The position numbers and the translations under genes were made by a program. The notes under the pieces were generated by a model, which was not told the DNA's origin, made no database searches, and saw nothing but the letters and a program-made list of their open reading frames with translations. A DNA stretch of 10,857 nucleotides. Origin: Calditrichota bacterium (GTDB lineage Bacteria; Calditrichota; Calditrichia; RBG-13-44-9; J075). Every line of letters begins with the position of its first letter. Position 1 is the stretch's first letter. The stretch covers positions 1 to 10,857 of the forward strand of contig JAJRYW010000439.1 in NCBI GenBank assembly GCA_024275555.1, in the 5' to 3' direction. Below are positions 5,941 to 10,857 of this stretch, in pieces.

Positions 5941-8900
5941 AACCGCCCCTCCAACTCCTCCCGGCTCAAGATAATCAACTCCAGGCGTTCGACAATCAGG
6001 TTGGCCTCCCCGGGTAAGCGCGACTGCACCGTTCCGGTGATTCGGAACGGGCCGCTGCTGCGGGTCAGGTGACCGTACTGCTTGTAGACCCGGGAGAACA
6101 GCACCGCCTCGCATAACCCGTAACGATCTTCCAGGGTCAGGAATTTCATATACTCGCGGTTGCGGGCGGCCACGCGGCGGTGGGCAACCAGCCAGCCCAC
6201 AAACTGCACCCGTTTGCCTTTGTGCGCCTCCAACTGATACGACGGCGTAGCAGCCTCCCAATCAATCTTGCTCTCAAACAGCGCCAGGGGATGGTCGGTA
6301 AGCGCAAACCCCAGCATCTCGATCTCATTCAGAATCCGCTGGTGTTTGTTGTAGGGGAGCAGGCGAACCTGGTGCAGCAGCGACTCGGTTAAGCTGCGGT
6401 TGCGGCGGTTTTTGAAGTAGAGTTTGTTGCGCAGCAGCATCAACGGCTCGTTGGGGTCCAGCGAACGTAGCGCCCCTGCTTTGATGAGGTTCTTCACCTC
6501 CCCTTCCCGGGGCTGCACCCGCTGCATAAAATCGTAATAATCGCAGAAGGGAGATTTGGCTTGCTCGGCCAGGATCCGCTCGCGGGTCTTGCGGGTCAGT
6601 TCAAACACCGATTCCAGCCCGGCAATGATCGTATCGCCGGCGCAGCTAAACTCGCGCCGGGAGCGGTTGATATCCGGGGGCAGCAGGCCAATTCCCATGC
6701 GCCGGCACTCCGAGATATAGGCCGCCCTGGAGTAAAACCCGCCGTGGTTATTTAACACTGCGGTCATGTACGGGACCGGAAAATAGTATTTCAGATAGGC
6801 GGTTTGGTAGGCGATTGCCCCGTAGGTGCAGGAGTGCGCTTTGTTAAATCCGTAGCCGGTAAAGTTGGACAGGAACTGCCAGATTTGCTCGGCCTGCTTT
6901 TTATCCAACCCATTTTCCCGGGCGCCCCGGATAAACTTTTGCCGGCTTTCCCGAAGAATTTTGGCATCGCGTTTTTTGGTCATGGCCCGGCGCAGCACAT
7001 CCGCCTCGGCCAGGGAAAATCCGGCAATTGCCGCGGCGACCTGCATAACCTGCTCCTGGTAGACAATCCCGCCGTAGGTTTCCGCCAGCACTGCTTCCAG
7101 GGCCGGGTGGGGGTATTCCACCGGCTGCAACCCGGCCCGCCGGGCAATGTAGACATCCTTCATCCCGCTGTCCGCCGCACCGGGGCGGATCAGCGCCACG
7201 GAGATGATAACATCATCCATCCCGTCAATCCGCATCTTTTTCAGCAATCCGCGCATGGCCGGGCTCTCGGTCTGGAAACAGCCCAGGCTCAACCCGGAGC
7301 GCAGCAGGGCAATCACATTGGGATCGTTCTCGGGGATTACCCGCAAATCCAGGGGCGACAAATGCCGTTTTTCCTCGTCCCAAAATGGGAAGCGCTGCGC
7401 CGCGCGGTAGGCCGCTAAAGAATCCTTCACAATCCGGCGTGTATCGATGTCAAAACGGTACACCTCGGTTTTGCGGGGGGACGCCTCACCCGGCCCGGCC
7501 GGTTTCATGGCCCGGATATCCGCCAGGCAATCGCTGATGACGCTCAGCGAGCGCACCCCCAGCAAATCCATCTTCACCAATCCCAGCGGCTCGATGGAAT
7601 ACATATCATACTGGGAAACCACAATCCCCTTTCCGGCCACTTCCAGGGGGGTGTAGTTGCGCAGATCGTCCGGGGCGATGATGACGCCGCCGGGATGGAT
7701 GGAAAGATGGCGGGGAAAGTTGGCGATGCGCTGGGCGTATTCGAGCGCCTGCTCCAGGGCCTCGACATTACCGCGGATATAGCGACACTCCGGCGCCTGC
7801 TCCAGCGCCTGAAAAAGCCGGTCGATGCCATAGTGCGGCAGGTACTTGGTGATTGCCCCGATCTCTTCTTCCGGAAAACCGAACGCCCGGGCCGTATCGC
7901 GGATGGAGGAACGCAGTTGGAAGGTGTTAAAGGTGCAGATCATGGCGGTGCGATTCTGGCCGTATTTCTGATAAACATACTCGATCACCCGGTCGCGGCT
8001 TTTCCAGCACAGGTCCAGATCGATGTCGGGCGGATCGCTGCGTTGGGGGTTCAAAAAGCGCTCGAAGTAGAGATGGTAGCGTAGCGGGTCAACCTGGGTG
8101 ATGCCCAGCAGGTAAGAGATCAGGCTGTCGCCGGCGGAGCCGCGCCCCACGCAGGGAATCCCTTCCCGCCGGCAGAAATCCACAATGTCTTTAACGATCA
8201 GAAAATAGTCGCTAAACCCCAGTTCGTTAATGGTGTTCACCTCGCGGCTGAGCCGGTCCATCAGTTCCCGGGTGACAATCCGGTAGCGTTCCTGCGCTCC
8301 CTTAAAGGCCTCTTTCCAGAGAAAAGAATAGGCGGTTTCGCCCTCGGGGAGGTCCAGCCTGGGAAAGACCGGCTTGCCCAGGCGGAACTCGAAGCGGCAC
8401 TGCCGGGCAATCCGCAGGGTGTTCTCCAGCGCTTCCGGAAATTGCTTGAACAGCTTGCGCATCTCCGCGGCGGATTTGAGATATTGTTCCGGGCTGCCGG
8501 CGCTGCTCACCTGCTCAAAGAGGATTTTTTGATCGATGGCGTGCAAGAGCTTCCGCAGCGGCCACTCCTCCCGGTGCAGCAAGTAGACCGCATTCGTAGC
8601 TGTAATGGGGACGCCGTTCCGGTAGGCAATATCGCGCTGGCGCAAATTGAGCAGTTGATCGCTGGGGTGGAATATCTGCATCTCCACGCAGAAATCGCTG
8701 CCAAACCAGGTGCGCATCTGCCGGCAGTACTGGAGGGCCTGCTCAATCCGCCCCTGTTTTACCAGCTTCCACAAGCGCCCTTGCTGGCCGCCGGAGAGGA
8801 TCACTAATCCTTCCTTAAAGGGGAGGATTTCTTTGAGGCCCAGCTTGAATTGCAGATGCCCGCCTTGCAGCCGCCCCCGGGAGATAATCCGGCAGAGATT

Positions 8901-9158
8901 GCGGTAGCCGAGTTCGTTTTTGACCAACAGCGCCAGCCGGCTGCCGTCATCCAGGTCGATATCCGCGCCGATGATGGGCTGGATGCCGGCCTGACGGGCC
9001 AACTTGTAGAATTCCACCGCCCCGTAGAGGGCGTTGCGGTCGGTCAGGGCCAGGTGTTTGAACCCCAGTCTGCGGGCCTGCTCCACCAGCGCGCCCAGGC
9101 TGGCCGTGCCGTTGAGCAGGCTGTAGACGCTGTGGGTGTTTAGATGGACAAACGACAC
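5913..9158 (-). CDS. dnaE: C-family DNA polymerase III alpha subunit, DnaE2/ImuC-leaning
   Basis: The protein has 1081 residues. The start is GTG at 9158-9156, with GGGAG 9 bases upstream on the minus strand. Order: PHP domain (1-210), palm/thumb/fingers (about 280-880), helix-hairpin-helix part, and OB fold (about 980-1062). The catalytic aspartates are D378 and D380 (PDIDLD) and D531 (VKMDLLG). GRGSA is at 338-342. FPRHLSIHPGG (481-491) resembles DnaE2/ImuC more than replicative DnaE1. QVRLL (930-934), just before EMLGFALTDHPL, sits where the beta-clamp motif lies. The PHP metal ligands are largely lost: HLNTH (N7), TDRNA (R41) and TNAVY (A190, Y192), so no built-in proofreading is expected. 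The chain ends after the OB fold, without the tau-binding tail. The role could be translesion synthesis, but no imuA, imuB or lexA gene is beside it, and it could be the main polymerase. Confidence 0.9.
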   Translation of the reverse strand: MSFVHLNTHSVYSLLNGTASLGALVEQARRLGFKHLALTDRNALYGAVEFYKLARQAGIQPIIGADIDLDDGSRLALLVKNELGYRNLCRIISRGRLQGGHLQFKLGLKEILPFKEGLVILSGGQQGRLWKLVKQGRIEQALQYCRQMRTWFGSDFCVEMQIFHPSDQLLNLRQRDIAYRNGVPITATNAVYLLHREEWPLRKLLHAIDQKILFEQVSSAGSPEQYLKSAAEMRKLFKQFPEALENTLRIARQCRFEFRLGKPVFPRLDLPEGETAYSFLWKEAFKGAQERYRIVTRELMDRLSREVNTINELGFSDYFLIVKDIVDFCRREGIPCVGRGSAGDSLISYLLGITQVDPLRYHLYFERFLNPQRSDPPDIDLDLCWKSRDRVIEYVYQKYGQNRTAMICTFNTFQLRSSIRDTARAFGFPEEEIGAITKYLPHYGIDRLFQALEQAPECRYIRGNVEALEQALEYAQRIANFPRHLSIHPGGVIIAPDDLRNYTPLEVAGKGIVVSQYDMYSIEPLGLVKMDLLGVRSLSVISDCLADIRAMKPAGPGEASPRKTEVYRFDIDTRRIVKDSLAAYRAAQRFPFWDEEKRHLSPLDLRVIPENDPNVIALLRSGLSLGCFQTESPAMRGLLKKMRIDGMDDVIISVALIRPGAADSGMKDVYIARRAGLQPVEYPHPALEAVLAETYGGIVYQEQVMQVAAAIAGFSLAEADVLRRAMTKKRDAKILRESRQKFIRGARENGLDKKQAEQIWQFLSNFTGYGFNKAHSCTYGAIAYQTAYLKYYFPVPYMTAVLNNHGGFYSRAAYISECRRMGIGLLPPDINRSRREFSCAGDTIIAGLESVFELTRKTRERILAEQAKSPFCDYYDFMQRVQPREGEVKNLIKAGALRSLDPNEPLMLLRNKLYFKNRRNRSLTESLLHQVRLLPYNKHQRILNEIEMLGFALTDHPLALFESKIDWEAATPSYQLEAHKGKRVQFVGWLVAHRRVAARNREYMKFLTLEDRYGLCEAVLFSRVYKQYGHLTRSSGPFRITGTVQSRLPGEANLIVERLELIILSREELEGRLERKIKDKD

Positions 9159-9174
9159 GGATCGCGACTCCCGG

Positions 9175-9189
9175 TTTACATCCTGTAAA
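9175..9189. promoter_or_regulatory. Operator-like palindrome TTTACA-TCC-TGTAAA
   Basis: Perfect 6-base arms flank three bases, ending 16 bases upstream of the polymerase GTG and next to an A/T run (9190-9198). A repressor bound here would block expression. It is not the E. coli (CTGT-N8-ACAG) or Gram-positive (GAAC-N4-GTTC) LexA box. It resembles the Bdellovibrio TTAC-N3-GTAA type but with N5. Confidence 0.4.
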
Positions 9190-9421
9190 TAAAAAAAAGA
9201 TTCTGCATCCGCTGCCGGCTGCCTGCTTCAGTCTCCGCTGATGCGATCCCCTGTTCCCACTATCCCACCCCCGGCGTTCTTCACAGTTATTTTAAATAGA
9301 CTTTTGTTCACTATTTTACGGAGAAATTTGAGGGGAGTCAATAGAAGAAAAGATGGGGGGAGGATTAGCCCGGCGGCTATTATTGTTGATGAAGGCGGCG
9401 AACTAAAAAGCGTCGGCTGCC

Positions 9422-9456
9422 GGGATACGATCCGGGTGAGAGCCGGATCGTATCCC
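9422..9456. repeat. Perfect 14-bp hairpin of unknown role
   Basis: GGGATACGATCCGG (9422-9435) pairs exactly with CCGGATCGTATCCC (9443-9456) around GTGAGAG. On the minus strand it lies about 75 bases past the DUF1304 stop, where a terminator could be. No U-run follows on either strand, so a Rho-independent terminator is not supported. It may be a repeat element or a structured RNA. Confidence 0.65.
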
Positions 9457-9532
9457 TTGCAACGCCGTTAAGCCGTAATTGCTCACTCATTCACTGCGGG
9501 GGACAATGACCGGGGGCGCGCAGCGGAATTGC

Positions 9533-9889
9533 TCAGGAAGCCAATACAAGCGCAAGCGCTATAATTGCCGGCAAAGCCTGCACATAAAGTATTTTGCGAT
9601 TGGCCGTCGCAGCTCCGAACACCCCGGCGATGACCACACACGCCAGGAAAAATATCTTGATCGAGTCGCCGGACTCGCCAAGAGTCAGGCCCCATACCAG
9701 CCCGGCGGCTAAAAAGCCGTTATAAAGTCCCTGGTTCATTGCCAGTGTTTTGGAGGCCTTCGCGGATTCGCGGCTATGGCCGAAGGTTTGCAAGCCCAGG
9801 GGCTTATCCCAAAAGAACATCTCCAGAACAAGAAAATATATGTGCAGAAAGGCAACCAGCCCGATGATGATATTCGCAACAATGGTCAT
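9533..9889 (-). CDS. DUF1304 family membrane protein
   Basis: The protein has 118 residues, with the ATG at 9889-9887 and GGAG about 6 bases upstream on the minus strand. The length and motifs fit DUF1304 small inner-membrane proteins: an N-terminal helix ending in HIYFLVLEMFFW (about 16-27), then a central segment ESAKASKTLAMNQGLYNGFLAAGL (41-64). The pattern asparagine-glutamine-glycine-x-tyrosine-asparagine-glycine is the family's signature as I recall it. About four membrane helices are visible, roughly at 3-24, 50-68, 76-95 and 98-117. The function is unknown. It is separated from its neighbours on the same strand by 373 and 183 bases and is probably its own unit. Confidence 0.8.
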   Translation of the reverse strand: MTIVANIIIGLVAFLHIYFLVLEMFFWDKPLGLQTFGHSRESAKASKTLAMNQGLYNGFLAAGLVWGLTLGESGDSIKIFFLACVVIAGVFGAATANRKILYVQALPAIIALALVLAS

Positions 9890-10072
9890 TTTAGCTCCGT
9901 TTTTTGGCGGTGAACAGGTTTAGGGCGACGGGTAGGTTTGAGCAAGGGTTCAGGGTTCTTCAGAAGAGTAGCGGATTATAGAAAGTTGAAGAACCTGAAT
10001 CAGCCGCCGGCTTCCGGGGGCAGCGCTTTAGCCGGGAGTAGTCGCTTCCATCGCAATAAAGAAGTGCTCCAT

Positions 10073-10507
10073 TCAGGGGACGCAGGTAACTTTTTTATAT
10101 TTGTCTCCCTCGTTTTTTGCCGCCGGCCCGCCAAAGAGACGCAGCGAGAGGTGAACATACCATGCCCTGATCTGAGACATTTTATCTTCCAGGCAAATTT
10201 CCTTTAACAGATCATCCGCATACTTCCGGTGTTCCCCTTCAAGATGATTTTCCCGGATCAATTGATAGAGCGCATCATGCACCAGGGAGCCGCGCATAAA
10301 CGTTTTGGTGTCAAAAGTGGGGCCGCTGGGGCCGTCCCAGGCATAGCGGGCGCTAACGGTTAATTCTCCGGAAGGCGTTAGCCGGATAAAGCCCGTATCG
10401 ACATTATGGCCTTCAATCGCAATACCAATCGTGTAATCTTCGGTCAACTGGTATTTGTATTTTCTGAGTTTCCGATAACATGCTTGTGATGGATTAGCGT
10501 CGCTCAT
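10073..10507 (-). CDS. DUF1353 family protein
   Basis: The protein has 144 residues, with the ATG at 10507-10505 and GGAG about 9 bases upstream on the minus strand. It has the DUF1353 hallmarks: WDGPSGPTFDTK (57-68), GSLVHDALYQLI (73-84) with the His-Asp pair at 77-78, and YADDLLKEI (96-104). An amphipathic helix follows (IRAWYVHLSLRLFGG, 113-127). DUF1353 proteins are common in phages and in bacterial genomes, and their biochemical role is unknown to me. The conserved His, Asp and Ala-Asp-Asp positions suggest a metal site, which is inference. Its start is only 37 bases from the stop of the neighbouring transposase, so an insertion may have replaced its original upstream region. Confidence 0.8.
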   Translation of the reverse strand: MSDANPSQACYRKLRKYKYQLTEDYTIGIAIEGHNVDTGFIRLTPSGELTVSARYAWDGPSGPTFDTKTFMRGSLVHDALYQLIRENHLEGEHRKYADDLLKEICLEDKMSQIRAWYVHLSLRLFGGPAAKNEGDKYKKVTCVP

Positions 10508-10544
10508 TTCTTAAACTCCGTATTATAACTCGACTTTGGCCATT

Positions 10545-10857
10545 TTAAGCGGCATAAGCGAGTTGTTTTATCATAGCTTCATAGGTATCCCGATTTAATT
10601 GAACACATTTATACGATTTTGTAGATGTTGCATTAAAAATATTTCGCCAAATCTGACATCGAATATAGGTAATAAGGTCTGAGAAGGTCAGTTGTTCTTT
10701 TTGATACCAGATTGTTTTTTCAGGATATATTTTTTGGGTCTTTGACATCTTTGTTGCAGCAAGTGTTATGATAGAAAATAGAGACATCAATACCGGGGTG
10801 GTTCGCTGGATGGCTTTTGGCGACCACTGCCGCTGAGTTTCTATTCCCAGATGAGCG
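10545..10857 (-). CDS. DDE transposase C-terminus, partial (runs off right edge)
   Basis: The minus frame is open from the right edge down to a TAA at 10547-10545, giving 103 residues without interruption. It begins AHLGIETQRQWSPKAIQRTT, the segment that in a well-known DDE transposase group follows just after the catalytic glutamate (LGxETQRQWSxxAIxRTTP). It continues with a hydrophobic helix (VLMSLFSIITLAA), then WYQKEQLTFSDLITYIRCQIW, and ends KQLAYAA, also typical of that group. The catalytic residues lie outside the window. The insertion-sequence end should lie in 10508-10544, before the DUF1353 start; TGGCCAAAGTCGAG just past the stop is a candidate. The first part of the frame, near 10797-10857, is more GC-rich than the rest. 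Confidence 0.75.
   Translation of the reverse strand, partial: AHLGIETQRQWSPKAIQRTTPVLMSLFSIITLAATKMSKTQKIYPEKTIWYQKEQLTFSDLITYIRCQIWRNIFNATSTKSYKCVQLNRDTYEAMIKQLAYAA

Larger units (their letters stand above)
9159..9532. other. Intergenic region upstream of the polymerase
   Basis: This 374-base gap lies between the polymerase start and the DUF1304 stop, both on the minus strand. It holds the operator-like palindrome at 9175-9189 and the long hairpin at 9422-9456. An open plus frame at 9241-9471 has no protein-like character and runs through the hairpin. Confidence 0.5.

Noticed and set aside
6804..7418. A 204-residue plus-strand open frame inside the polymerase
   Set aside because: It is antisense to highly conserved polymerase sequence, is low in protein-like character and has no start signal.
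9422..9456. Group II intron domain V or a known riboswitch
   Set aside because: The stem and loop sequence does not match domain V, and none of the conserved cores of common riboswitches that I can recognise are nearby.
10522..10527. TATAAT on the minus strand upstream of DUF1353
   Set aside because: It is only 14 bases from the start codon, so the transcript would lack the ribosome binding site. It probably occurs by chance in AT-rich DNA.
1..10857. CRISPR array, tRNA or rRNA genes
   Set aside because: No regularly spaced direct repeats, no cloverleaf with a T-loop GTTCRA pattern in a suitable context and no rRNA-like stretch were seen.

Overview
This looks like a chromosomal stretch from a Gram-negative bacterium. 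Two secreted, probably outer-membrane proteins point to an outer membrane. No marker fixes the phylum; a deep-branching FCB-type lineage is only a guess. Two base compositions alternate. GC-rich, intact housekeeping-type genes lie at about 1.03-4.06 kb and 5.9-10.5 kb. AT-rich, mobile or damaged DNA lies at both ends and at 4.23-5.83 kb.

Layout: (1) 1-66, the first 22 codons of a transposase-like gene running off the left edge (minus). (2) 358-619, a small broken gene of antitoxin-like size (minus). (3) 1029-2114 and 2147-3202, two convergent signal-peptide proteins of unknown function, probably envelope proteins. (4) 3547-4056, an AaaT/YhhY-type GNAT acetyltransferase. (5) 4231-5829, an AT-rich unit with the anatomy of an integron gene cassette, ending in a foldable attC site. 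It carries a decayed amidase-like gene and a Gp49/RelE-type toxin with a one-base deletion, followed by its small partner gene. (6) 5913-9158, an intact 1081-residue C-family DNA polymerase (minus). (7) 9533-9889, a DUF1304 membrane protein (minus). (8) 10073-10507, a DUF1353 protein (minus). (9) 10545-10857, the C-terminal part of a DDE transposase entering from the right edge (minus).

The main result is the cassette. Its first bases (TTAGCTG after a G) are the exact complement of the attC left end (CAGCTAAC). The attC arms pair with one extrahelical A, and both cassette genes read towards attC. No integrase or second attC is seen. Joining the flanks in silico restores a ~115-bp element with perfect 18-bp inverted ends, which suggests that a lone cassette entered a REPIN/MITE-like repeat at a secondary site.

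The genes do not form one pathway. The polymerase has lost the metal ligands of its PHP domain, lacks a tau-binding tail and has a palindrome just before its start, so a translesion-type role is plausible. The frameshifts in the AT-rich genes contrast with the uninterrupted 3.2-kb polymerase, which suggests real decay more than poor sequence quality.
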